Assembly: GCF_020520425.1 (NCBI RefSeq)
Contig: NC_079491.1
Span: 20,947,449-21,011,448, forward strand
Direction of reading: 5' to 3'
Length of the DNA stretch: 64,000 nt
Source: Spinacia oleracea
Lineage: Eukaryota; Streptophyta; Magnoliopsida; Caryophyllales; Amaranthaceae
The notes under the pieces are model-generated. The model did no database searches. It was not told the DNA's origin and saw only the letters and a list, made by a program, of their open reading frames with translations. Positions 35,739 to 59,701 of the stretch are shown in pieces (the first letter of the stretch is position 1; each line of letters begins with the position of its first letter). The position numbers and the translations under genes are program-made.

Positions 35739-37095
35739 CCATCATGACAAGTAATTGCTAAAAAATAAATATAACTTCGCCGTATGTTCAACTCAACCTA
35801 TGTCAACTGTAATACCTCGTATTTTTATGTAATTATCAATATTTTAATTATATTTATAAATCATTTTTTTTATAAATTAAAGTTGCATTTAAATGTATTT
35901 TATTAATTAAAATAATAATTATTTTTATTTAGGGAAAAATTGAATTTATTTTAGTTGGGAATTTAATTGGGTTTTGAAAAGCAAAACAATTTAAATGATT
36001 CTAGTCGAATCCAATTTCTATGGAGCCCAAAACGAATAATTCAAGCCTATTCTTTTAATTCAAGCTCGTGTTTAATATTTCATAATCCTAGCCCAACTAG
36101 GATTCGAAGCCTATAAATACTCTTTTAAAATTAATTAATCCCCAATTTCATTAATTTACAAACCCTCAAATTAATTACCTCCCTCACTTTTCTCTCTCCT
36201 CCACCCGACTCTCTATGTCCTTGCGCCGTGTTCCCGCGCCCAGTCGAGGCCACTGTCACGCCTAGCTCTCCCTCGTCGCGCGTGTTGCTGCTCTCTCTCC
36301 CTCGTCGTGCGCCATGCCCTGCGTCCCCGCCAGCCTTCGGGCGCGCTAGCCCTGCACATCACAACAACACCGCACGCAAGCAGCACTGCTGCACCGTGCG
36401 CGCCTCTCCTCCTTGCTCCTCGTTCGTTCGTCCGATCAACCGACCACCACCTCCACTATCGTGTCCTGTTTGGCCGGTTGATATACCTCTCTTTTTCCTA
36501 ATCTATCTCTATTTAAATTATGTTTTAAATTATGAATATTTATGATTATTATTTTGGATTATTGATTTAAATTATATTTGGGATTGGTTATGTAATCCCC
36601 CGTAAATTTATAAATTTTATTAAATATATTTTAACGTATATTATTTATATTTAAATAGAATTTATGAATTTTAGTAATAAATATATAATTAACATATATT
36701 CATTTTATTTACGTTTTAAATATTTTAACGAGTTATAAAATTAAAAGTAATTTTAGAATTTTACGTTGAAAAGAATTCGAATTACGAAAACGCGTTCGAT
36801 TGAATTTGGATAAACAACCTTAACCGATTTTGGATTCAAACAAACTCAATTCTAATCCTAGCCCAAATTGACAAAGCCCAAAACAAGAAAACCCATATAC
36901 TCAACCCATAATTCAATTTCACGTGAAACAAAGAAACAGCAAAACCCTCCCCTTTGAAACTCCACGTGAAAACCCAAAAAGGAAAACCTCTCTCTCCTTC
37001 CGTTGAACGGCGACCACCACCACCACCTGTCGTTCCTGCTGTGTACTCCCCTGCTTGCAGCGCCGCCGCCGTCGACCAACTACACCGTCGGTAGT

Positions 37096-37802
37096 CAGGC
37101 CCGGCCTTAGGGGGTAGGCGAGGGGTGCGACCGCCTAGGGCCCAAGGCGGAAAGGGGCCCAAAATAATTGTCTATCCATTAATTTAGTACTAGTAATAAA
37201 CAACGCATTAAATACACATGTTATTTCCTTGGCACATTGGTAGAAAGTAGATTCTAAAGTTTTGATATCTACTAGAGGTCTAGGGTTCGACTCCCCTTAC
37301 TCACTCTTTTCTTTTCTTTTTAAACTTTGTCAATATTTTTATTTTTGTGTTTTACGTTGAGTTTATGTACGTAGTATTTGACTTTTAGTACTCATTTCTA
37401 ATTGATATAACTATATGTGAGCAACAAAATGCTTATTTGATGGACTACGGGTTTATAAGTTTTAAAATAGATAAGCATTTTAATGAAGACAATATTAACT
37501 GATATTTTGATATGCTCAAAATGAACCTTTATTTCCAAAAAATATCTCTTTACGCATATTAATTATCTTGTAATTAAGTGAGTATTTATTTTATTGAAAT
37601 ATTTCAAGAAATCGACTAGAGCCGGATTTTGAAATTCTAGGATCCTGCAAAGGAGATATAGTAAGTTTTTATTGATTTGAATTCAACAATATAATGGATT
37701 TCACAAAAAAAAAAAATTATTTCAGTTAAAGACGTATTATTTTGGAAGGGGCCTAAATCCCTTATTTCGCCTAGGGCCCTCAAAATGTCAGGACCGGGCC
37801 TG
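37096..37802. mobile_element. hAT-type MITE with 8-bp target duplication
   Basis: The ends are CAGGCCCGGCC and GGACCGGGCCTG (inverted repeats of about 11 bp with one mismatch). TCGGTAGT flanks both sides (37088-37095 and 37803-37810), the 8-bp duplication of hAT elements. No transposase is encoded. It carries a tRNA-like stretch at 37225-37305. Confidence 0.9.
37225..37305 (+). repeat. tRNA-like sequence inside the hAT MITE
   Basis: TTGGCACATTGGTAGA resembles a pol III A box and GGGTTCGACTCCCC a B box/T-arm, about 50 nt apart as in tRNA genes. The acceptor stem does not pair well enough for me to call a tRNA gene. It may be a captured tRNA or SINE head. Confidence 0.4.
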
Positions 37803-40800
37803 TCGGTAGTCTCCTTCCTTTTCCTCCCTCTTCGTTTTTCTTTTTCTTTTTCGTTATTCTTGATCTCCTCCTCACTCGCTGCTTTATGTACTTGAACCAA
37901 CGCCACCACTTGCAGACACCTCCACCGGCGACGCCACCCCCAACCGTCGTCGTCTCTGCTACCAGCCGCCAAGACGGTTCTCTTTCTCTCGTTCCTCTTC
38001 ATTTTCCTTTGCGCCCTGCTTCCCCTTCACACGTCGCTGCAGATGCGCCGCTTACCGACCACCGCCACCAGTCGCTAACTGGCCTGCTGCCGCCCTGCCG
38101 CCGGCCAGCACTCCTCCTTCTCTCTCTCTATTGGTTATTTCTTTAAAACCTTAAACTATTTAATGTTTTGATTTTGTTTAAGTAAGTTAATTAATATTTT
38201 CATGCTTTAAAGTTATGTTTTTAATTATGTAAATATAGAATTCAAATTTATATATTTGCATAATAAATTTATTAATTTTCAGATTTATTAATTTTGTTAA
38301 ATAAGGGGTTTTAATGATTAAAGAATGAATTTTCAAGGTTTTAATAGTTTTGAAATCATGGTAGGATGATTATAAATTATTAAAGTTATTGTTTTTATGA
38401 TTTCAAAGTTTTGGGAGTAGTTTGAAATTAGTTATATTGCTGAAAATTTAAAGTGCGATGTTTGCAAAGAGTTTTCAACGAATTCCAATCACTAATTCAA
38501 TAATTGTTATACTAGGAAATCAAATATTCAAGTTTTGATATTGGGGAAAGTTCTAAATATGTTTAGGATGCATTTAGAATGCTTTATTGTGGTTGCGAAT
38601 GATTAGAGATTCATTGGGATTATTTGTTGGTTGTTTTAGGCGGAGAATTCTCTTTAGGCGACTTTTGAAAGTGTTAAAGTGGCCTATCAGTTTGCTTGGA
38701 ATGTGTGTTATCTGTTGAAACCAAGTTGAAATTTATTGATGAACCTGATTATGTCGGAATTTCATGTTTAATATTGTTGGATGGACATGTTGAACATATA
38801 TATTTCGTTGTGAGTATTATAGCATGTTAGTATGGATGATTGATGCAAACATGTTGGTTGGGAAGACTAGATTACTTTATTCATATATTGATTCAGGTCG
38901 ATTGATCGTCGTTCCCTTTTAGCTTTTCACTACTTTATGAGGGCCGAGGATCTTGTTCAGTAAGTTGAAACGTTATACCCATATAGAGGGGTTGATCAGT
39001 ATTAAAGGAAAGGTTGAATTTAATTGGAATGAGTCTTGAATGATACATTTGTGATCACTTACTTAATTCCAAGATAAAAATAATTGTGAATAATTCTTGG
39101 TTGTATGACTTATGTGATTGTTGAGTCATAATAGAGTTTTAATATGTAAATCATGTAAAGTGAAACTGAATAGCAATAGCTTTAGACTGTGCACGTCTAA
39201 AGTGACGGACAAACAGGAGTTGGGGTTCATGGTGGTAGGCCATGGCCTTTATCTCGGACCGGATTGATCACCGTGTCCTATTTTTATTCAAATGTTCCTC
39301 GATATCGCAGGTCACTGAGGTTACGGAGTCGCGCCCGTACCTCGTCTTCCTTAGTGAAGCCTCTAGCTAGAAAACTCGGTCCATTGCCTATTTCAATTAA
39401 AATAATATTATTGTTATAAAAGTCTAGACCAGCCCAGCCTAGTCTAGTTAAGTGTGGTCGTCAAATTATCATGTCTTGTCTGCCCTTATTTATGTTCATT
39501 AGTATCATGTTAGGGTTGTTCGTTTAATAGTATCATGTTAGGATTATTATTGTTTTAGTATGTATTACTCAGCTTTGCTGATTACATGCTTGTTTGTGTG
39601 TGTTGATCATGGCTATGCCTTATTGATCCTGTGATGACCCATCTTTGGTGAGCAGTCTCTAAGGATCAATAAGCGTTGCCCATCTACAGGTTTGAAGATG
39701 ATGCATCATTGGGATCGGGATTAGAGAGCTTGTAGTTAGATTTGCTTTGTTAATTTGGATTTGAAATTGTCGTACTATTCGTATTTCCCTATTTCTGTTA
39801 ATTGGTTTTGGGACTTATTATGTAATCGATTATTTATAAACCTAAAAGTTAGTTTTCTGTTTTCCGCTGCAAAATTCTGAATAAGCGTTACGTTTTTACA
39901 CGGGCGATAATACTTTGATAATTCTCTATAGTTATATTTATAAAAGGTTATTTTAGAAAAGGGAATTGTCGGGGTGTTACAGGTTATGAACCCCAAAGTT
40001 GAGGATTTTGATGATTATATTATGGAGGATGATTTTATTTGAAGTAATGGTAATTTTCAGATTTGAAATATATTTAAACCTTCCATTTTTATGAGTTTAA
40101 TTATATTTAATGATGAATTAGGGTTATGGTTTTAATTAAACTCATATGATTACTATATTAGCATAATTAGATGTCAATTTTAATTATGATAATCAATAAT
40201 AATATTCAGATTTGTTTTAAGTATTAAAGCGTCGATTTCTAATATGCATGAAATTAATTAGATTTCATGCTAGGGTTTTAAACTATTAATTGAACTTATT
40301 ATTTTTATTAGGAAAAAATATTTTTTACCACCTACAAAAATCGAAAAATAATTTTTTACAAGAAGTAACTTAAAAGTAAATAAAGATTTGTAGAAATTAA
40401 TTTTGCACATGAGTAATAATTGTTTTAATATTTGTGTTAGGAAGAGACTTCAATTTAGGCGAAATCTTGGCCAAGTTGCCTCAAGTGTCATGTTAAGTTT
40501 AACATTCAATGATCATATGATCTTGTAGTATCATGACAAGGGTTGTGATTGAATTACTTGGCTTGAGTGTTGGTTTTGAATGCCTTGTTGAATTAACAAA
40601 ACCATATTAGTAAGAAAGTTGTTTACGCTTTGTTGGAGTAGTATCAAGCATGTTAGTAGCAAGGAAGTTTATTTATGTCTTGTATTTTTAATAACAAACA
40701 TGTCAATAAAGTTATTTGTGTCTTGTTAAATTAATTGCAAACATATCAAGGAAGTTTATTTTATATGTACATTTATTTATAGGTACAATTTACTTATGAG

Positions 40801-40994
40801 TTGAGTCACCTAAGTAGTGATTCATGTTCAAGGAAGGAAAATTTTGGCAAGGAAGTTAAATTATGCTTAGGGCATAGCTCTCATGCTAAGAGCATGTTGA
40901 GCAAGCCAAAAAAGATTAAAAAGGAAAGTCTATTTGTGCTCTTGATCACAAGTCCTAAAGGAATTAAAATAAATACTTGTCAATTATTACCTAG

Positions 40995-41580
40995 GTTGTT
41001 AAGTAGTTTGTCAATTACTACCTACGTTGTTAAAAGTTGTCAATTACTACATAGGGAGTACTACGTACCTTTCTAACAATAGATGTGAATTGTTACTTTA
41101 GTATGTTTTTGACCAATTAGTCCACTAATGACATAATAATTAACCCTTAGTTATAATTAAATCATTTTAATTAATTAATAAAATTTAAAATCTCAAAAAA
41201 AAAGTTCCCAAGACTAAATCCCAAAAATTAAAAAGAAAATCCAAAATGATCAATCCCGAAACATCACCCGAAAGAAATGAATTCCCAAAATTAAATCTTG
41301 AATAATTTTTTATTTCAGGATTTTTTTATTTTTTTTTGGCAATTTCGAGTTATTTTTGGGGTTTGATTTTGGGAATTTTTTATTTTGGAGATTTTTTTTA
41401 TTAATTAATTACGTACAATGATTAAATTATAACTAAATGTTAATTATAATGTCATCAGTGGATTAATTAGCCAAAATATGGACTAAGTTAGAAATTGATA
41501 TCAATTGTTAGAAAGGTAGATGGATAATTGATAATTTTTAACAACCTATGTAGTAATTAATTGACAATCTCCCTAACAAC
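40995..41580. repeat. Long foldback (imperfect hairpin of about 590 bp)
   Basis: The left arm (GTTGTTAAG..., CAATTACTACATAGGG, CCTTTCTAAC, TAGTCCACTAATGACAT, TAACCCTTAGTTATAATTAA) matches the reverse complement of the right arm (GTTGTTAGG..., ACTACATAGGTTGTTAAAA, CCTTTCTAAC, TTAATCCACTGATGACAT, TAACATTTAGTTATAATTTA). Even the loop flanks pair (A-rich CCCAAAAAT against ATTTTGGG). It is probably a foldback MITE and could give a small-RNA precursor if transcribed. Confidence 0.7.
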
Positions 41581-42586
41581 CTTATTGACAAATTTCCGAA
41601 TTAAAAAAGAAGTTTGATTTAGTGTTGATTCATTGTTTATTTTATTGTTGAGTCGTTTTGAGTCGGCTCTCAAATAAAATATACAATATGTAAAGTGTAA
41701 GAGGATAAGTTTCAAATAAAACTCTTGTAACGTATGCACCTCGAGTATGAACATATGTGAGGAGTATAAGGTTGTAGCCCATGGGTGCTACTCTAATATA
41801 AGACGTTGTATTATCACGTATGCGCCGGAATTTCATCACTAATAAGTGATATAGGTAAAAGTTTATTTTATCACTTGGGCAAGTCCTAATGTTAGTCCAT
41901 TTTGGACACAAGCAGGAAAAAAATTATTCGATGCTTAATCCAAATCTTTAAGTAAATGAAAGTCTAGAATTAGGAGGGGTGTCATGAGTCAAGTTTTGGC
42001 ATTTATTTATTTATTATGTCAGTGTGATTTAAAGAAATGGTTTTTGCAAGTAACAAATTTTTATTTTTGGAGTGAGGCATATTAGTTTCTAGTTACTCCT
42101 ATTAGTGTGTATGTAGTGTACTCATTCTTGTTGATTACGTACTTTGTTTGCTTTTGGACTTGATCTTTTCCTTTAATAACCTTGTGACGGCCCATTAATG
42201 CACTTGTGATTTTGGCGAGCAATCACACAAGGTTATTAAAGAGAATGTTATTTGCAGGTGAAATAATGAGTTAGCATTTGAGATTGAGATGTTGAGCACG
42301 TGTTTTATTTTACCGCATTAAACTTTTATCTCCTAATTTCAATAAGAGGTTTGAAGTTATGTTGAATAATTTAATTGGATTTTAACTATGGTCAATTAAT
42401 GGTCTAATTTTAAGGAGGTTTTATTTAATCAAATTAGAATTTTAAAAGTTAGTTAGTAAGTTTTCTTGCGTAATTCTAGTACTGCCCTTAGCTGTGATCA
42501 CGACGACAATAATATTACAGTAATTTTCTATTATTTATTTAAGAGAAGTAGTTTTAAAAAAGAGAGAATTATTAGGGTGCTACCTG

Positions 42587-44178
42587 GGCAAACAATTGAG
42601 AGTATTTTCATGTTATGTCATTCATAGGAGGGATCATATCTCTCTCCTTTAGGCCTTACTTTAGCCATACTATTTAGCTTCGTGACAATTAACTTTAGTT
42701 TGACAACCCAATACGAAGTACTTGTTTAGACCTATAATCGAGTTGGTATACTAGATTATAGGCAACACTTGTGATAACCACAACTTGATCTTCACGAGTT
42801 GGACCCATTATTTACGCCTCTACTACATTTTTGTAGTAATAGGGTTGAATTACTCGAGTGAATTGACTTTGCCAAAAGGACTAAAAATTGCCATCAATAG
42901 CCTCTTTGTAAAGTTGCTTATGATATGACTTGTTTACGAGTGGGTGTTTTTGAGAGGAAAGTGATGTTAACTATTATGTGCTTCATTATTCTACTTCCAC
43001 CGATGCTGAACACTTGCAACAGTTTGACTGACACACTTGACAATACACACGTTTTACTGTAATTATACGCAATTACATATTACTAAAAACTTAAAAATTG
43101 ATATTTGAAAAATGTACATCAAGACTAATCCAACAACATATTACACAACAACATTTGATTTTATATATTAATAAGAAAATTGGGCCAAAGTTGATTTATG
43201 AATAGTGCTAAAGTCAAACTGTTGCAATTATTCAAGAACGGATGAAGTATTAATTATTACGTGTCTTAATCTGTATATCCCAAGAATCTTAAAGTACACA
43301 AGACTCCCATTTGAGAATTAAGTTAGTTGGAATTTCACCTTACGACCTTTGCATATGAATTTGATCCATACAAGTTGCTGTTCTTGAGGAACGAGGACTC
43401 TCTTAACTTCTTCCCCTCCCGAGATTATGACCTAGGTTAATGTAATCAAACTAGTTTACTGGTTAGATATTCCGATTCAGCATGGTCATTTCTTCCTACT
43501 AGAAAAATAAGTGAAATGTTTGAGAAAAAAAATCCTGCATGTTTACGTTTGGGTTCAAAATTCCCGGGTTTACTCGAATGTTAGGTTGATCTTAGGCTGG
43601 ATCGTATCGGATACGACTCTGATCAACATTTTCGTGACTCCAATAATTTGGGATCATGATCGAGTTAAAGTCAAGAACCGAATCAGATGAGCTTTTGACA
43701 ACTCTAAATAACTAAAACATAAACCTTCATTTATTAGCCACTAATAACCATCAATCACGCACACAAAACACATCCTATTTCCTGGTTCCTTCCTCCCCCA
43801 TGAATCCATGATTAGTTAGCCCCAAACATCAACCCCATTATCACAAGTTAACTCCTCCACGTTTCATTCTCATTTAACAACTCAAGAAAATGACATTTTA
43901 TTAAAAGTTTATATAAAATTAAATTAAAAAATAATTAAGCAGACGGACATTAAGGAACAATTCATCGTAGAAGGCGGCGAATATTTCTGCAGATTCTCTC
44001 TCCTCTCTGAAACCCTCGACCCTCTTTCTTCATCTCCCACCACTCTGTTCAACTCTACAAGAAAGAGAGTGTGTATCGAATTGAATGGAAATAAATTTAG
44101 ATTACAAAATAATTTTATAATTTAAATTTAATAAAAAGGGTGGGTGAGAAAAATAAAAATACAAAATTACTGGTTTAT
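42587..44178. other. Intergenic DNA and MPK9-like 5' leader
   Basis: No gene is seen up to about 43.9 kb. The region from about 43960 is CT-rich and probably the 5' UTR of the kinase gene. Confidence 0.4.
44085..44120 (+). promoter_or_regulatory. Upstream ORF of 11 codons in the kinase leader
   Basis: ATG at 44085 opens an 11-residue frame closed by TAA at 44118-44120, 58 nt before the main ATG at 44179. If the leader is transcribed unspliced here, it could lower translation of the kinase. Confidence 0.4.
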
Positions 44179-56575
<12,397 letters not shown>

Positions 56576-57264
56576 TTACCCGAGATGGTGGTTAGATGTC
56601 TTTTTTGAATTCCCAGACCCCTCACTGATTTTTCAATTATTTTCAGAAGCTTTTGGGCCTTTTCATGTTCCAATTAGAATACGCGGCTGTTGTCACTGTT
56701 TCTCCAATTGTTGTAATATCATCCATCAAACACAATCTAAGAGGAGGGGGAAGAGTGGGGAGATACGATTTGCCCTTCATTTTAGTTTGAGAACTGATAT
56801 TTTAAGTATCCTTTTTGAGCTCTGAGGAGCATGTATGCCCTTTTCTTTGTCTTTAAGACACTGAAATTTATTCAAGAAAAAGTTTTTCATGCACTCTGCT
56901 CATTGTTGTTATCATTGTCAATCAACAAGCATAATTGATACAAAGGATATGAGACGCCTTCTTGCTGAACTTACTGTAACTGCAACAAGGGATTTTGCTA
57001 CCTTTGGACAGTCAGAGTTACTGCTGCGGTTTACCACTCTAGTATGGTAATTAGTCCTGAGTTTTAACCTTAAGCTTCCTATTTCTACAACTTTTAATAC
57101 ACAGTTAACCTCGTTCTTTTAGTGCAGATGTTTTTTTTTGTTTTTTTAGTGAACTGTTGTAGAAAAAAAATTGATAATTTTGGATTAACATTTCTTTTTT
57201 TGTTAAATATTGTAACTATTTTTTTTGTAATGAGTATGATAAAATTATTCTAAATTTTGGGAAA
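56576..57264. other. Kinase 3' UTR and intergenic DNA
   Basis: Up to about 56880 this is probably the kinase 3' UTR. Beyond that is AT-rich DNA. A 33-codon frame starting at 56950 (MRRLLAELTVTATRD...) looks protein-like but I do not recognise it and make no call. Confidence 0.4.
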
Positions 57265-57365
57265 CAGAAAGAGGAGAGAGAATAAAAAGAGCTCTAGTGA
57301 GAGAAAGTGAGCTTTGAGAGAAAAGAAGAAAACTTCATTTTGTCTTCCTCAAACCCCATTTGCTA

Positions 57366-59633
57366 ATGGAGGAGGAACCGCCTCCTCCCCCTCCTAATTC
57401 TAATGATGTGGAGATGCATGATGAGGATACACAAAGAATTATTATTAAAGATGGTAAGTCACAAGAATCAATCCAACCAGGAGATGATGGCAATCAAGAA
57501 TTCCGCAATATATCAAAGATAACAAATAAGGTAAGTACTATATCCTTTCGAGAAGCTGTCTCCAAATCCACGCAATGGTTTGATGAGGCAAAGAAGATCG
57601 TGATAGCATCGAAGGAATGGAATGATGAGGAGGATCATATGATTCCGGAAAGTGAATTTGTGGTGAAATTTGATAAGAATACTCTAAGTAGGTTAAGATC
57701 GCCATGGAAGCTTACTTTAATGGGGAAAGTTTTAGGACTTACTCCTAAACAAGCATTCATGGATTCTAGGGTAAGATCTATGTGGAGAATTAAAGGATCA
57801 TTAGAAACAATTGATGTAGGAAAATGGATCTTTTTCTTTCGATTTTCTTTGGAGGAAGATTATGAACGTGCGCTTTTTGGGAGGCCTTGGTTCCTTCTAG
57901 ATCACTACATCATGATCACCACTTGGAGGCCAAATTTTAGACCGTCTATTAATGAATTTGATAAAATGATGGTTTGGGTTCGATTTGCGGAATTACCAGT
58001 CGAATATTATGATAAGGATGTCTTATTTAGTATTTCTAAGATAGCAGGAAAACCGATAAGAGTAGATTATGCAACGGATAAATTAACTCGGGCCCGATAT
58101 GCTCGGGTCTGTATAGAGATCGATCTGCAAAAACCTTTAGTCACCAAAGTTTGGGTAGGTGGGGACTGGCAAAATATGGTCTACGAGAATATTGCTACTC
58201 TTTGCTTTCATTGTGGCATTATAGGTCACACGATTTCTAGTTGTCCGATGAAAAACGGTATGGTTAAGAAAGATCTCAATCGGGAGCACACAATTAAGGA
58301 TAAAAGTATTGCTCACAATTTAGATAAGGGGGATAACCATGATTTAGATAATGCTACATTACATAACAATGATAAGACTTTGGGAAGTGAAAAAAGGAAT
58401 TTAGGTTTTGATCATCAAGATTATGGGCCTTGGACGTTAGTTACTAACCGAAAAAACAACTATAAAACCAGAGTTGATAATTCTAGGAATAGGGTTACCC
58501 ATTCGAGGATTAATGAATATGGAAAACCGAAATCTTCGGTTTTTAATGCAGTACCTAATAACCCTTCTTCTTCTTTGTCTGGGAAAGGTGCTCCTTCCTC
58601 CACTTCTAACCAATCCAAAGAGAGCAATAAATCAAATCTTTTTCATTTGCAGAATAATAATGACGAAGATTTGGAAGATTTCTTAACTAAGAACTGCGGA
58701 GAAAGGGTCGAAGAAACGTCGCAACACGTGGCGCATTGTTCATCTCAATTGGGTTCCTCTCCATTGGCGGAGGACGCTTTAAACCCTTCATCTCCCTTTT
58801 CTGCCTCGATTTTAAATACCACTTCGAAGAACCCACTTCCTCAGTCTCTCTCCTCTGCTTCACTTTCTACTGTCTCTTTTTCTTCTCAACTTTCATCTTC
58901 TCCTCAGCTTTTCTCTGTTCCTCTCTCTCCTCCTCATGGAACCAGAGTTTCAGAAACACCAGCTGGAGAATCGAAACTCACCATCTCCAATAACATATCA
59001 GCGTCGACCAGTAGAACTTCGGAAGAGGAAAGATCACTCAAAGAGTCCAGTAACTTCAACCACCAACTTACCAGACGATCCATGGGAGATGAAGCCTCCA
59101 AAAACAATGAACTTGTTTCCTTCATCACCGATCATGACATGCAAGAACAGGGAGACGAGCTCGGCATCGTTGGAGGAATTAAAAGGAAGCTTGACCCAAT
59201 TAAACACTCTCAACTACCAGGCGAAACCATTCTATGCTCATCATCCACCTCAGGCGTTCAGCAGGAGTTTGGGACCGAAATCAACCATTGCGGTGGGTCC
59301 TCGCCGTCAATACAATCAGAAAAATTGGGAATTCTCACCACCAATGCAAGGACCAATTTTGCAAAGACAGCCGCTTCCTCCCCTACCAAAAAGAGTTCCA
59401 ATAATGTCCTTGCGATTCGAAACTCTAGGTCAAGACATGGGACATCCAGATCGCCTTACAGCAATGTACATGTCAAGGGAGGAAGTGGTGGGTTTACAGA
59501 TTCAGGGTCGTTACTGGAATCCACCCCTAGCCCAGCGCCAAATATTCACGTATCTGACTCCAGTTCGCTTGGAGGACATCCCCAAACTCACGTCACCCAG
59601 GCCAGTTCTGGAAAGATTGGGAGAGCTTTCTAG
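57366..59633 (+). CDS. LINE ORF1 protein (DUF4283 and CCHC zinc knuckle)
   Basis: The 755-aa ORF starts MEEEPPPPPPNSNDVEMHDE. Residues about 85-200 match the DUF4283 domain of plant LINE ORF1 proteins (SPWKLTLMGKVLGLTPKQAF, FRFSLEEDYERALFGRPWFL). A CCHC zinc knuckle, CFHCGIIGHTISSC, lies near residue 280. The rest is Ser/Asn-rich linker. ORF1 proteins bind element RNA and act as chaperones in the RNP. The frame is open with no disabling change. A TTG codon at 57360 extends the frame but ATG 57366 is the natural start. A different frame is also open at 58936-59649. Confidence 0.85.
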   Translation: MEEEPPPPPPNSNDVEMHDEDTQRIIIKDGKSQESIQPGDDGNQEFRNISKITNKVSTISFREAVSKSTQWFDEAKKIVIASKEWNDEEDHMIPESEFVVKFDKNTLSRLRSPWKLTLMGKVLGLTPKQAFMDSRVRSMWRIKGSLETIDVGKWIFFFRFSLEEDYERALFGRPWFLLDHYIMITTWRPNFRPSINEFDKMMVWVRFAELPVEYYDKDVLFSISKIAGKPIRVDYATDKLTRARYARVCIEIDLQKPLVTKVWVGGDWQNMVYENIATLCFHCGIIGHTISSCPMKNGMVKKDLNREHTIKDKSIAHNLDKGDNHDLDNATLHNNDKTLGSEKRNLGFDHQDYGPWTLVTNRKNNYKTRVDNSRNRVTHSRINEYGKPKSSVFNAVPNNPSSSLSGKGAPSSTSNQSKESNKSNLFHLQNNNDEDLEDFLTKNCGERVEETSQHVAHCSSQLGSSPLAEDALNPSSPFSASILNTTSKNPLPQSLSSASLSTVSFSSQLSSSPQLFSVPLSPPHGTRVSETPAGESKLTISNNISASTSRTSEEERSLKESSNFNHQLTRRSMGDEASKNNELVSFITDHDMQEQGDELGIVGGIKRKLDPIKHSQLPGETILCSSSTSGVQQEFGTEINHCGGSSPSIQSEKLGILTTNARTNFAKTAASSPTKKSSNNVLAIRNSRSRHGTSRSPYSNVHVKGGSGGFTDSGSLLESTPSPAPNIHVSDSSSLGGHPQTHVTQASSGKIGRAF

Positions 59634-59701
59634 TCCACCTACCATTTGATCCTAAGGGGCTGGTAAGAGTTAATTCAGCTTTAACTGCACCAGATTTAAA
59701 A

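Larger units (their letters stand above)
36591..39981 (+). mobile_element. Solo LTR (3.4 kb including a hAT insert)
   Basis: It begins TGTAATCCCCCG and ends GGGGTGTTACA, flanked by GGTTA at 36586-36590 and 39982-39986. It is the same family as the solo LTR at 599-3400, in the opposite orientation; the size difference (3391 against 2802 bp) is largely explained by the 707-bp hAT insert plus its 8-bp duplication. Confidence 0.85.
35808..42586 (+). mobile_element. Older LTR, split by the solo LTR at 36591-39981
   Basis: It begins TGTAATACCTCG, has a TATA box (CTATAAATAC, 36111-36120) and a CT-rich leader, is interrupted at 36591, and resumes at 39982. Its distal end (about 42180-42585: CTTGTGACGGCCCA..., GGCGAGCAATC..., GAATTATTAGGGTGCTAC) is a diverged version of the same positions in the inner LTR (CCTGTGATGACCCA..., GGTGAGCAGTC..., GGAATTGTCGGGGTGTTAC). 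The related families are thus nested. No clear target duplication remains. The part from 40.0 to 42.6 kb contains the foldback element at 40995-41580. Confidence 0.6.

Noticed and set aside
35007-36545. GC-rich open frames at 35.0-35.3 and 36.2-36.5 kb
   Set aside because: They start just after LTR TATA boxes, are low-complexity, and differ between related LTRs; they are leader sequence rather than genes.
37225-37305. A tRNA gene
   Set aside because: A and B boxes are visible but I could not pair an acceptor stem, and it sits inside a MITE.
44140-44178. Thirteen extra N-terminal residues on the kinase
   Set aside because: The extension would start with GTG; the family start MGNGTLVDG at ATG 44179 fits BWMK1-type proteins.
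56950-57051. Short frame MRRLLAELTVTATRD...
   Set aside because: It looks protein-like but is 33 codons, unrecognised, and has no splice or promoter support that I can see.
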